Below are positions 36,277-47,522 of a DNA stretch of 64,000 bases, one piece after another. Below the pieces are notes generated by a model. It was given only the letters and a program-made list of their open reading frames with translations. It was not told the origin of the DNA and did no database searches. The position numbers and the translations under genes were made by a program. Each line of letters begins with the position of its first letter. Positions within the stretch are counted from its first letter, which is position 1. Source of the DNA: Steinernema hermaphroditum (Eukaryota; Nematoda; Chromadorea; Rhabditida; Steinernematidae); assembly GCA_030435675.1 (NCBI GenBank), contig CM059621.1, positions 13,082,001 through 13,146,000 of the forward strand, in the 5' to 3' direction.

Positions 36277-38956
36277 CTAGTCAACTTTCTTCGCACGGCG
36301 AAGATCAGACCGCTTCTGTAAACGCAGGCTTCGCTGTGGAGTTGGACGTGGTGGCCGACCTACGCCAACTTCTTGCCGCGGAGTAATATGGGAAGTTTCT
36401 TTAGCAGAGTCGATAAAGTCTTGCAAGGCTTCTGACAACGTTTTCATTTTCTGAGCTACGCCATTTCTCGAAAAGTTCGCTGAGAGCACTTGTTCGGCGT
36501 CCTAAAATCAACTCATAAGTAAACGATGTGTTGCTGTACACAAACGATTAGTAGTTTGCGTAAATTTTCCACTTCAACGTCAATTTGAGACGGCTGTTCC
36601 TGGATCAGGTTTTCCATGGTTGCTTCAGATTCTTGCAGTGTTATTCGGACCGGTAAATCAGTGGATTGTTGAGCTTTTTCTTGTACAGCAAGCAAATATG
36701 GATACTCTATTGCAGTCATATGCATATGAATACATGGAACACCAGCCTTTAGACTCTTGCAGTCGCAGGACATATTATGATAGCAGACCCGACACAAGCG
36801 GCATCGGTTCTGAAATTATTATGAAATATGCAAATATGCGAGGCTATTACTACATACCCTATCCAAACAAGAGCACAATTCGAAAAATGTCACATTTCTG
36901 CCGCTTGAAGTTGAAGAAGAGAAAACGATGAAAGATCCATCAGCTTGGTTCTGAACGCGTCCGCTTTCCTGAAGTTTCGCTTCCGCACTTTTGTGGTTGG
37001 CATGACTAACTTGAAGTCTATATCTCCCAGTTGTGCTTCCGCGGACCTAGAAGCACGATACGTAAAGAGTATACAGATATGTCGTACCATGTATTTGTCC
37101 TTGCGAGAAGCATCGCCACTGTATTTGATTAGAAGATCGACCAGCTCATCGATGCGCTTGTTCTGCCGGAATTTCAAGTAGTCGTCCTTGAGAAGAAGGT
37201 GAAACCTTTCCAATCCCATGTTGCAATTAACCACTGTGCCCTCGCGATAGGGAGCAGCCCATTTCTTCACTCTCTCGTCCGTGAGGTAGTTCGTGGAAAA
37301 ATAAGCGGCATAGTTCTTTAGGTCACTATTCCACAGGTAAGTCAACATCTGCGAAATGAGATCATCGAGTTTCATTTGGTTCTTTTCGCTAAAGAAAATG
37401 TATTTGCATCAGCACATCTATAACATACCGTGGGATCTTATTAAGACAATCCTTGACGACTGCTCGCTTCTCAGGGTCCTTTACATCTATTTCTAGGCGT
37501 CTACTCCATGCTCTTTTTACATGCCAAGCACAAAGAATGTGCTGCGTTTCACTGGAAGCGCTTCCGAAAGCTTCTTTCTAAGCATTGACAAATGCATTAC
37601 TGTCGTCTGTCATCAGAAACAAGGGCACAATGCCATTCATCCTAAGTAACACAAATTTATTGAAACTGAAGTGACAGTACTAACCTTTCGCGTATCCATC
37701 TAAAGAACGGTAGCATGTCCTTTGCGGACTCCTGGTAGCACAAACAATGACCAACTGCCCTTGCAACGCCGGCTTCAGTAAAAACAAGAACCGTTACAAG
37801 CTTCAGGGAGTATTTCGTCACATTATGCGTGCTGTCCAGGCAAATTGCCTCCCTTCCGTAACGCCATAATAGCTCTTCTTGGTACTTTGTACCAATAATC
37901 AAACAAAATCCTTCGCCTGTTTCGTCCGCAGGTTCCTTGAATCCATGTAGGTTTTCGTCCTGCTCGCTTCGGATGCGAACACTGGTCAGGTCATCCCTAT
38001 CCAGTCGGAAGTTGCAGGCGTTACACCGCCGGTCGAAGTCGTAAATATCCCGCCGACTTAAGTATTGTAGTCGGTCATAAGGAGCAACATTTTCTCTTCT
38101 CGCAATCTGGTCCAATATATAATCTGCGTTGCGACTGTCACGTAGCAGGGAGATAACCCACTCGCGCTGTTCACTACTAAGTCGCATCCACTTGCCTTCT
38201 TCGGCTTCGATAACATGAGCAGCGTGTTGGAGGCAGTACTCCACGCTAACCTTGCTTGAAGTGACATGTGCCTGAAATTTTCAGTTTTCAGCAACGATTC
38301 ACAGTTTCCAACTTACGACTAGGAAAGCGGTGCAGTCTTTTCCACACCTGACAGATAGCCGAGGGATCTTCCCCGTCTGGGTAAGTTTGGACTTATTTAC
38401 CGTCGACCCACTGCGTGAACAGAACATACGCACCGTTCGCCCTGTTGTCGTTTTCTTATCCCCGTAGCGCTTGACGAAGTCTGTTCCGTATTTCTTGCTG
38501 AGTTCAACAAGCCAACTCTGAAACATCTACGTAGACTAAACACGAGGAGATAAGCAAATCTTAAAATCATCTTCTGACTCTAGGATTTTCCGTTCAATCG
38601 TGTGATTACCATTGTGATATAGTTGGACATGATCGATGTACGCATTCTGCGTATTCAAACGAACCTCACAGTAAGCACAACTGAGGGTACCATCAGGAAC
38701 TGTTGTCTGTCCTTCCTGATGTAACTCATTAATTAGAATTAGTCAATTTACTTACGGTTAAGTGTTTGCGTTGGGTGTGTTTCCTCAGAGCTTCCGCTGA
38801 CAGTCCTTTGTAGCCACAGGATATGACAGAACATCGGAAATCTTCAGAAGGCTGCTTCGGTTCTCGCTGGAAAACACGATGCACTTGTCGCAGGTGGTGG
38901 TTCAGTAAAACAGCCGACGAGTAGATCTTTTTACAGATGAAGCACTCAGCCTGCAT
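36277..38956 (-). mobile_element. MULE transposase gene with C2H2 and SWIM zinc fingers, one stop codon
   Basis: Read from the right: two C2H2 fingers (CFICKKIYSSAVLLNHHLRQ, then CAYCEVRLNTQNAYIDH), a DNA-binding region, the MULE core with EAICLDSTHNVTKYSLKLVT, FFRWIRER, ILCAWHVKRAW and NMGLERFHLLLK, and a SWIM finger (CDCKSLKAGVPCIHMHM). Several short introns are phase-consistent. A TAG at 37578-37580 replaces a codon in FVNA*KEAFG, probably the family's Trp/Tyr. Otherwise the frame is open, so decay is recent. It lies antisense inside the DNase II gene. Confidence 0.82.
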
Positions 38957-39023
38957 CTTCCTTACTTATTCTGAAATGAGACTCGCCTCACACTCCTCAC
39001 AGTGTGAGTGTGAGGCGTAACAC

Positions 39024-39877
39024 GGTATTCACAAAAGTGTGAAGCACTTCACACTTGCCTCACACTTGTCTCACACTTCTCACACCGGCGGGGGGTGTGA
39101 GAAGTCGCCTCACACTTGAAATCCTTCGCATATTTTGGCGAAAAAATTTGCAATTTTCACGTTTTTTGAGATTTTTCTTGTATGCATGTTGTTCTCGATG
39201 CATTTCTGTTTCTGCTTGCGTGTTTTCTCAAGTAATTCTCACGTAATCCCATCGTCATATACGATGTCATTTTCAGGCTGCCGAATTGAACCTTTTTTTT
39301 CAACCTTTGCAGACACCTCGTCATGAGCTTCCCTTTGCATGTCGCACAGGCATTGATAGACCTCTTTTGGAGTTCTAGCCAATTAACACAATAATACTGT
39401 TATCGTCCGCGCGCTGCTCAGGCTAACCGGGGCGGGACCGTTTTCCTTTTCCCGCATTTAAGCGTAGCGCTTGCGCTTTTTCATATTTCCGATATAACTC
39501 GGCCAGCAGAGTGCGTTGCTCTTTCGTGAATGAAATTGATCGAACGCGACCCTCCTTTTCCGTCATTATGGTAGTACCTTCTGAAATCAAAAAAAGCAAC
39601 ATAATTGTTGAAAGTCGTGATCGTGAACAAGGGCGAAACACGTGAGCAGCTCTAACTATTGCCGAAAACAACGAAAACACACTTACAATTTGAAGAAATG
39701 ACGCAAAAAACGGATCGAAACTGACGAAGCGCAACGATGTGATACAATTGTGTGAGCGTGAGCTTACACAGTCGTTCGTGAATACGAAAATCTCACAGTG
39801 TGTTAGCTCACACTGTGAAGCGGGTGTGATGTGCTTCACACTCACACTCACACTCACACTTTCGTGAATACGGCCCC
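39024..39877 (-). mobile_element. TIR element with Myb/SANT-like ORF (PIF/Harbinger-like)
   Basis: Ends CGGTATTCACAAAAGTGTGA and the complement TCACACTTTCGTGAATACGG are inverted; both ends continue into GTGTGAG-rich inverted and tandem arrays (about 38990-39110 and 39745-39865). Inside, minus strand, is a frame ending with MTEKEGRVRSISFTKEQRTL then LAELYRKYEKAQALRLNAGK, resembling a Myb/SANT-like DNA-binding domain. No transposase is present. About 60 bp near 39405-39460 are also found in the same orientation at 36088-36145. Confidence 0.65.
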
Positions 39878-41921
39878 AGAATGTAAGTGCGAATCCACAT
39901 TTTTAAGGACGAGTTTTGAGAGCAAAAAATCCTAGAGTTAGCTGAATGTTTCAAATGTCTTTTTGTTTTAGGACATGAGTCTTATTGCGTACAACGATCA
40001 GCCACCGGGCGAAACACCTGACGTTAGATATGCCCATGTTAAAGGGTTCCTCGGCTGGAGAAAGCACGTTCTTGGAGGTTTCCATGTCCTGCACACTTTC
40101 CCGAACTTCCCGAACTTCAAATCAGACGACTTCTACGAGTCTGTAGGAAAAGAAGAGCGCAGATCAAAAGGGCAGATCTTTTTCTGCACTACACACAACT
40201 ACGACGTCTTGAAAGATCTCTGTAAGTGTTAAACATTTTGTTGGCTCAACTACGTCAGTAACTCTTCAGCTATTTAACTTAAACTCGCTGAAAATATGTG
40301 AAAGATTCTTATTTTAGGGAAAATGGTCAAACATACGATTCCCTATGTGTACCATACACACGATGTCGATGAAAACGATTTCGACACAGAAGACACTCCA
40401 TGGTCTCAAACTGATGCGAGTGAGCACGTCCAGTCAACCGTTGTGAAAACAAGTGGCGGTAAGACCTTGACTGTCCTTTATCACGACAAGCCGGGAAAGT
40501 TTACAAACGAAGATGGACAGACAGTACAAGACGCACACGGTACGTGATAGGTTTTTAGGATCTGCCTCTGATTTGAAAGCATCAGTACCTTAAAGCTCAC
40601 GATTTAGACCAAATATTACGTTTTCTCGATCGCCCCGACGAAGCCTATTTCCTCGCCCATTCTTGGACCGCTTCTCCAGCAAAGAGCCGTCAGCCAACGA
40701 TATGCATTCCGCAAAAAGGATGTGTACTTCTTATATGGGAGCACAACCTAGGCGGCCCCGAGACTGCGACGAGTACGAGAAGTTCAGACCACTCCAAGTT
40801 TGCTGCTGAAGTTCGTATAGCTGCCAAGGACGAAATGAAAAAATACGATCACGAACCATCCGTATTTTTCTCTGGAAGCAATAGCGCCGTAAGTGCACTT
40901 TACCTTTTTTGACTAGCAGCTAGTACGATGTTGACAATTCCGGTACTTTAACATGGCTGTAACCTAGGTTCACTGATGTTTCTGATGAGCAATAATTTAG
41001 GACACCCAAACCCTCAGAGGTGGTCGCGCCCTTGGAATAGCAGACGCAGTACTGAACGAAATTTTCCGGTGTTCCGTGATTTACGCCGATTTCGACACCA
41101 ACGGTCACTTGGACATCTCTGTCGATCAGCTGGGCAAATACTTCAACGAGAGACGGGAAGTGATATTCGATGCTGTTTGTGAAGGCTGTAGAAGTAGTTC
41201 GGCCTGCGCAACGACCTTCGGTGCCGAGAACTACAGCATGGAGCAAATGATTGAGGACACCAAACGAGTGAGTCACGGCTACTACTCGAAAATCGAGAAC
41301 TACGATAGCCCGCTGAACGCCAAAGCGCGAGAGAAGCAAAAGGAAAAGAAACCTGCCCCACGAAAATCGACCCGCCAGAAGCCGACAAAGAAAAGCAAGT
41401 GATCTGCGGAGTTGGTTCTGTTGGTTTATTTTTTGGCTTGTAATAGGCTTGTAATAAGTAATTTAATGTAGCCGTTTATAACGTTTTATAACATCTCATT
41501 TTGCATTCATATGTATCTGAAGTTTTACCAGCGAATGAGCGATTGTTTTTGACCGTCGTTTCTGGCCCCGTTCCATGATCACCCCATTCCAATCCATTCT
41601 GAATGCAGTGGAAGCACGAAACGCGCCACGTCTCGCCAAGATGCGCACATGTACATTGCTGCATGTTGTGATTCTTTTTTGTTAGCGCATATTCATACTC
41701 GAGGAATCGTCTCGAATCGACGCGGGTTTCCGTTTCGCCCGCTGAGACCCATTTGTTGTGCTTTGGCACAAGAGTAAATGAAATGAACTGAATGAATATG
41801 GTGTTTCGGCTGGGCAGACACAACCTGATCGTCACTTCGGATTTATTTAAATACAGGAGTAAAGTAAAGATTATAATCGTCAATAAATCAACGAAAAAGT
41901 GAAAACACAAAATAAGCGCTG

Positions 41922-43058
41922 TTACAATCGGCAAAAGCGACGAGAACGGCGCATCCGGCGCCACTTACTGGCTGTTGCGGCGGCTTTACCGGGGCGACGT
42001 TGGTGGTGAGTGCCACTCTCCCGACAAGAGAACTTTTGAAATCTGGCGGATGCGCCAGTTGTCGACCAGAAAACTTCGCTCCTTCCGTGTGGGTGAATAA
42101 GTCGTTTCTCGCCCTTCATATATTCATCGTGTACAGCTAGCTTTTCATGTTTAGTCCTACCCTCAAAAGGTATATTAAACTGGAGCCTTCTCGCAAATCC
42201 TCGGTCAGAAGTGAGCCAAAAGTCCATGATTCGTTTAAGAAAACTCGCGGATAAATTAGCGATGTTTCGATTTGCGTGCATCGCCAAGTGGCACAATCTC
42301 CCGTTATTAACAACGGCATTGAGGATGTGATCTTCCAGATCGATTGGAGCGATTTCGCTTGAGGAGCACCTGATGATCAATGTCTTTAGATTCCCACTCT
42401 TAATGGTGAGTGTTAACCACACCAAGAAATGTGAATCTGCAGTGAATGCACAATCTACTACAAGGATCTCCGCCACGTAGTGTGGCCAGAAGTTCCTGAA
42501 GCGACTATCAAAACTAGTAAACCGTCCGAGATGCATCTTCTCTGCATAGCACACATTGAACGCCGTTTGAGCTCCTTTGGGTTCGCCTCCTACACCTATC
42601 AAGTTGACCACTGAAAGACAAGAGCACCGAGGATATTTCGTCTTTGGCATTGGGAAGTTAGAAAAATAGTGAATTTCCGACAGCATGTTTGGTTTCCTGT
42701 AAATGCCTAGACTCATTTCGAACTTCTTCATGTTCTGAGAGACTTCGCTGGCGACGATTCTCCACAGCTTGACCTTGCATCGTTGAAGGTTAAGAAGAGA
42801 TCTCGTAGGGAGAATAGCTGAAACGCTTTCACAGAAATCGATCGGGACGGTGTCCATTGTGAATAAATAGGGCGTCTTTTGTTGGGCTGACAGGGGGAAT
42901 ACATATGTGCGTGTGCGATGCATTTCAAGACAGCGATCATTGCAGTCCAAGCCAGAAATATCAAAATACAGTGAGCACGGCACTATTGATCTGTATTTAA
43001 GCTGACTAACACTGAAAAGTACTTCCACCAAGCAGGCTCCTCTTTTTTGGGACATCAT
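41922..43058 (-). CDS. F-box-like protein 3, single exon
   Basis: An uninterrupted 378-codon frame. The recognisable F-box-like part begins at an internal Met at 42857: MDTVPIDFCESVSAILPTRS, LLNLQRCKVKLWRIVASEV. The downstream half is a divergent repeat-like region (LTIKSGNLKTLIIRCSSSEI, DHILNAVVNNGRLCHLAMHA) typical of nematode F-box-associated domains. The first 67 residues may be real or untranslated; I give the long frame. The last 50 residues are Arg-rich and may also be marginal. A decayed relative on the same strand is at 46190-46520 and duplicated at 47024-47354. Substrate adaptor role inferred. Confidence 0.6.
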   Translation of the reverse strand: MMSQKRGACLVEVLFSVSQLKYRSIVPCSLYFDISGLDCNDRCLEMHRTRTYVFPLSAQQKTPYLFTMDTVPIDFCESVSAILPTRSLLNLQRCKVKLWRIVASEVSQNMKKFEMSLGIYRKPNMLSEIHYFSNFPMPKTKYPRCSCLSVVNLIGVGGEPKGAQTAFNVCYAEKMHLGRFTSFDSRFRNFWPHYVAEILVVDCAFTADSHFLVWLTLTIKSGNLKTLIIRCSSSEIAPIDLEDHILNAVVNNGRLCHLAMHANRNIANLSASFLKRIMDFWLTSDRGFARRLQFNIPFEGRTKHEKLAVHDEYMKGEKRLIHPHGRSEVFWSTTGASARFQKFSCRESGTHHQRRPGKAAATASKWRRMRRSRRFCRL

Positions 43059-43692
43059 TAGTAGGAATTACTTCCTGTTTTCTCCACTACTACCCGAAAC
43101 GCCTATCCATAGCTTATTAGGCTAAACAAAGAACCCACGGCACCATATCATTTGCAACTTACTGTCGAACTATTCCGCGCACAGACATATGGCTTGCTGC
43201 TCGAAAAGGTTAAAATACTTTTTAGGTCAGATTGTCTAAGATAAAGTCTCTTGAGCTGAAATTACGAAAGATACACAACATGGCTCGCTTTAAATCCATA
43301 GGCATGAATCGAAGCTAAGCATGAATGTTAGTACCGTTCCAAAATTATGAATGCATGGCTCGCCTGCGGCTTGTCCGCAGCCTAAATCCAGCTTGAAGTA
43401 ATTCTTATTGCAGATAGATGCGTGAAATAGCTCGACAATAGGTTGACAAGGATATGTTCCGCTGGGCTCTCCTTTCCTGAAACCTCCATAGCTCTAAGTG
43501 ATCTGATCAACATGCTGATCCATCGAACAGTCGTGTTTGTTCCCAGAATTAATGCGACAAATCTCCCAGTTCGCCAAATGTTTACGCGGATGAGTCACCG
43601 CCTAACAAACGGGTCGATCGGCGGCGCTTTCCCTCGCCAGCAGCAGCCACTTCCCGTTCCTGTTGGATCGCCGCGCGATCGATTTGTTCGCG

Positions 43693-44319
43693 ATGTGGCG
43701 CCTTACCATCTTCCTCTTCGCTCTCTTCGTGAGCGGACTCTGCGATGCCCCGAAGAGAGATATTATGAAAGATGTGATCCCCGACGAGATCTTCAAATTC
43801 TTCGGGACTGTAAGTTCGCAGTGTTCGACGTATTGTCGAAAAGTAGCCTAGATGACATGGGAGGAAAAGGAGACCCTCAAGGAGATTAAGCAGGCCGTCC
43901 TGCAGTCGTCGAGAAATGGCACAAAACTGACTCCCGACGAGATAACTGCGCTCACCAAAGAGAAGTCTCCTTCACTCTACGAGAAGAAAATCGCTTTGGA
44001 GAATACTTTGAAGAATAAAGTGGACGCGTTGACTCCGAAAGGACAGACGTTCATTCAGGCGGTATGTTGTCCACTGTACTCTCCTTCTATCCTTCTCGCA
44101 GCTGAATATCACCTCCGTGATGACTGGACAAAGCTACGGAGTAGGCGATAGAAGTGACATGCTGGCGCTGTTGCGGAAGAACAACCGCGATTTGACGCAA
44201 GCAGATCGGAAGGCGGTTATTGAACAATTTCCGAAATTCAAGAAGATTTTCAGCTGTAAGTCAGCAGTCATCATCGGTAGTTACTTATTGGCCTTTTAGT
44301 CCTGCAAAGGAAACCCTGA
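43693..44319 (+). CDS. fatty-acid and retinol-binding (FAR) protein
   Basis: Four exons (43693-43809, 43852-44061, 44102-44255, 44300-44319), phases 0, 0 and 1. About 167 residues, secreted: MWRLTIFLFALFVSGLCDA signal peptide, then the helical FAR fold, VIPDEIFKFFGT, TWEEKETLKEIKQA, ITALTKEKSPSLYEKK, KNKVDALTPKGQTFIQA, LTQADRKAVIEQFPKFKKIF. The blocks match the family's VIP..V..F...LT.EDK..LKE, A.K.KSPEL and IDALSPEAK segments in order. FAR proteins are nematode-specific alpha-helical carriers of fatty acids and retinol, secreted into body fluid or host. AATAAA follows within 80 bp. Confidence 0.88.
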
Positions 44320-44828
44320 AGAATCGATCGAAATGGGATACCCAGAAGATTTGAGCAATTTTCTTGCTTTGTAAGATAAAATATATGCATATGAGCAATA
44401 AACACGATGACGATGAATTAACACTTTAAGAAAAATGTGGAAATTCAGAAAATCATACTCTCCGTGATATTGCTACCTCATCAGATCATTTTAAACAGCT
44501 AAAAAAGAGAGCAAAGCAGGTTGAAGCTCCAGTTAGTGTGCTTTCTTTGTCATACAGTCTACTTTTGATTCAGATACCATAAGGTTTAAAGCTCTTAATT
44601 ATTGTTGTATAGTTGCTTATCAATCTGTTTGAAGATGAGTCCAGAAAGCCAAGATTTGCAACGTGGACGGGGGATCTTTGCACATGGGTGAAGAGAGTCA
44701 GAACGGTTTGAGGCATCGAAGGGAGAGATGGTCAAAGCTTTCCAACATGCACCACTCGGAGCCTTTCTATAAATAGACACAGCTAGTGCCGCCCCTTGCA
44801 TCCTCGATTCCATTCATGCCTCGTCAAC

Positions 44829-46095
44829 ATGCCCGCTTTCATATCTAATCACGCCCTGCTCGAGGCCTGCCAATCGATTCAGAAAGCTGTCCACAACACA
44901 ACGCGTCCCTCCCGCGCCACTGCTTGTCTCTTCCGTTCCTCTCCACTCGGTCGGATACGTCACTTAAGATTGAAAACAATGAAAGCGATCAAACTGTTCG
45001 CGAAACGGCCGAAGTTCGATTTCGAAGAGCTGCCGCCGGAACTCCGTCTTCTGATTCTGAGCCAGCTGGACGCGAAAGAGCGCAGCAACTGTCGACTCGT
45101 GAACCGCCAGTTCAAGGAGTACATTCGGGCACTGACCAATGACCTCTTCATCCAAATAAATGGCGGAAGATATAGGTGAGTCAAATCTCGACATCAATGA
45201 AGTCCTGTGAAGATATAAATACAATGGAGCCCATTTGCTAACGGGTAGCTACATAACCGTTCCCCTGAATGAAGTTCTCCGTAATTCGGACTCGTTTTCG
45301 TCTGCCGAACTTTGGGCCAGAAAGGTGGAGCAAAGAGCCAGGAAGTTGAATCCTAAAAGAGCAACTTGTCCGAAAGTGCCGCCGTTACTTCGCATTTGCT
45401 ATGAAGATCTGTTCATCGTTTTATATAATGTGGTAAGTGAATGTTGTGTGGAAAGTCGGAATTTACCGATTCATTTGTCCATTTTCAGTACGCTAATCCG
45501 AACGTATCAAAAAGACTTATGGCTCAGTCATTCTTCTCACTAGAAGACGCGGACCTCGAAACTGCTGACGCCACTGTGATGCGGGCGATACTGTCCCGTG
45601 CTGTGAAAAGTCGCAATTTAACGGTAGGTACCAGCAACATAGCCTATCCATTCCCCTTAAACTGTTTTTCAGCGGCTGAAACTTCGTGTTTGTGTGGTAC
45701 AGAACGACAGCTTCATCGATACCGTAGTCGACGTCATCCTGGCCAATCGGTCTCTCGAAAAATTCGAATTTTCCTCCGGAAACTCCTATTGGGACGAGCT
45801 GACGCCTTCCCACGTTCACATCCTCGTCGACGCCTTTTTCTCGCAAGACGGTCGACCGACGAAATTTGAAATTGTCCTTCCCGGTATGGAGAAGCAGAAC
45901 TTCGAAGAATTCGTAGATGTCTTATTGGACGACTACGCGCCGTTCACGATCTACTCGCCGCTCAAGAAGCATAGACATAGGATACAGTTGATGCTGCCCG
46001 AGAATCGCGTTCTGACGATTGAAAACAACGACGCCAGAAAGGAGGGGAAGTTGACGCTTGTGTCCGACAGATGTCAGAACACGCCAGCAGAGTGA
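44829..46095 (+). CDS. F-box protein 4
   Basis: Exons 44829-45175, 45213-45432, 45489-45623 and 45673-46095, phases consistent (intron 1 is only 37 bp). F-box: FDFEELPPELRLLILSQLDA then NCRLVNRQFKEYI. The rest is a divergent C-terminal region with FIDTVVDVILANRSLEKFEF and SHVHILVDAFFSQDGRPTKF, of the F-box-associated kind. Start could be the Met at 44829 (MPAFISNHALLEAC) or at 44979 (MKAIKLFAKRPKFD); the frame is open between. Likely SCF adaptor. The final 164 bp of exon 4 is repeated exactly at 46766-46929 as part of a tandem duplication. Confidence 0.75.
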
Positions 46096-46189
46096 AGGTC
46101 CAAGAATTTGTGTTTTGTACAGTATATCTCGTCTTAAAAGGGAAAAGACTTGTAAATAAACTTGTGATAAGCCATAGAAACCTCACAAT

Positions 46190-46520
46190 TCCTCGGTCAC
46201 GGATCAGTCAGAAGTCCGTTCCATAATCAGATAAAGTAGCTATGTTTACCGGTATTCAGACAGTCTCTCGTCGTTAACAATGCTATTGAAGATATGACCT
46301 TCTATTGCAGGTCCATCCGTTGAAATGGCACTTAACACGCCTCTTAAGTGTGTCACTCTCAGTAGGGTCGTTCAGTCATTCCTAGAATTCTTAATGTGAG
46401 CTGAACTCACAGCCATATATCTAGTGAGGTCAGAACTTTTGAAGCGGCTGTCAAGGTCACTCTGATAGAGTCATGTTCTCTGTGCAAGACAGTTTGACGT
46501 TTCCGAGGTATATGCGTTCA
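46190..46520 (-). pseudogene. decayed F-box-like relic, copy A
   Basis: On the minus strand this is recognisably related to 42190-42550 of F-box-like gene 3 (shared blocks around CCTCGGTCA...CAGAAGT, GTTAACAATGCTATTGA against GTTATTAACAACGGCATTGA, GAAGCGGCTGTCAA against GAAGCGACTATCAA) but with many indels and stops. It is repeated at 47024-47354. Confidence 0.6.
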
Positions 46521-46688
46521 TGAGACATCAGTCAACCATTGCGTTGTTACTATACTACACTCATGATGAATTTTTTACGTTTGGTGGCATTTGGCACATG
46601 TGGTGTGTGCGTTTCCTTTCTCATCTGAAGATGCTCAGGAAAACGTTCCTATGATTGAGAATGGTTCTACCATGCTGGGAAAAATTCA

Positions 46689-46761
46689 GGACCCTGGCGG
46701 GACTCGAACCCGCAATCTTCGGCTCCGGAGACCGACGCCTTCTCCTTTAGGCCACAGGGCT
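46689..46761 (-). tRNA. tRNA-Arg (anticodon CCG), upstream copy with altered nt 1
   Basis: Anticodon stem TCGGT/GCCGA with loop CTCCGGA, A-box TGGCCTAAAGG, B-box GGTTCGAGTCC, acceptor AGCCCTG against CAGGGTC. Position 1 is A opposite C72 because the duplication junction falls exactly there; five of the other pairs are Watson-Crick and one is G-U. A T5 run follows. May still be expressed but with a mismatched first pair. Confidence 0.85.
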
Positions 46762-47023
46762 GTTCACTACGCGCCGTTCACGATCTACTCGCCGCTCAAG
46801 AAGCATAGACATAGGATACAGTTGATGCTGCCCGAGAATCGCGTTCTGACGATTGAAAACAACGACGCCAGAAAGGAGGGGAAGTTGACGCTTGTGTCCG
46901 ACAGATGTCAGAACACGCCAGCAGAGTGAAGGTCCAAGAATTTGTGTTTTGTACAGTATATCTCGTCTTAAAAGGGAAAAGACTTGTAAATAAACTTGTG
47001 ATAAGCCATAGAAACCTCACAAT

Positions 47024-47354
47024 TCCTCGGTCACGGATCAGTCAGAAGTCCGTTCCATAATCAGATAAAGTAGCTATGTTTACCGGTATTCAGACAGTCT
47101 CTCGTCGTTAACAATGCTATTGAAGATATGACCTTCTATTGCAGGTCCATCCGTTGAAATGGCACTTAACACGCCTCTTAAGTGTGTCACTCTCAGTAGG
47201 GTCGTTCAGTCATTCCTAGAATTCTTAATGTGAGCTGAACTCACAGCCATATATCTAGTGAGGTCAGAACTTTTGAAGCGGCTGTCAAGGTCACTCTGAT
47301 AGAGTCATGTTCTCTGTGCAAGACAGTTTGACGTTTCCGAGGTATATGCGTTCA
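47024..47354 (-). pseudogene. decayed F-box-like relic, copy B
   Basis: Second copy, identical to 46190-46520 by virtue of the tandem duplication. Not coding. Confidence 0.6.
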
Positions 47355-47522
47355 TGAGACATCAGTCAACCATTGCGTTGTTACTATACTACACTCATGA
47401 TGAATTTTTTACGTTTGGTGGCATTTGGCACATGTGGTGTGTGCGTTTCCTTTCTCATCTGAAGATGCTCAGGAAAACGTTCCTATGATTGAGAATGGTT
47501 CTACCATGCTGGGAAAAATTCA

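Larger units (their letters stand above)
35885..41402 (+). pseudogene. DNase II family gene interrupted by transposons
   Basis: N-terminal piece (35885-about 36075): MKVIFLF then CLDSTGHRVDYWVLYKLE, the family's C..x..G.xVDWxxxYKLP start. The gene resumes at 39972 with exons 39972-40221, 40318-40539, 40608-40888 and 41001-41402 (phases agree): SLIAYNDQPPGETP, YAHVKGFLGW, HVLHTFPNFP, GQIFFCTT, SSDHSKFAAEV (the HxK active-site motif) and TLRGGRAL. DNase II is an acid endonuclease of lysosomes or secretions. About 45 residues expected between the two pieces are not found; that interval holds a MULE and a TIR element. After the normal end, about 100 extra residues follow, with DFDTNGHLDIS (EF-hand-loop-like) and a Lys-rich tail. 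The 3' part has intact reading frame, so a truncated product remains possible. Confidence 0.75.

Noticed and set aside
38990..39110. GTGTGAG arrays as a CRISPR-like or satellite array
   Set aside because: No regular repeat-spacer structure; they are sub-terminal parts of a TIR element in a eukaryotic genome.
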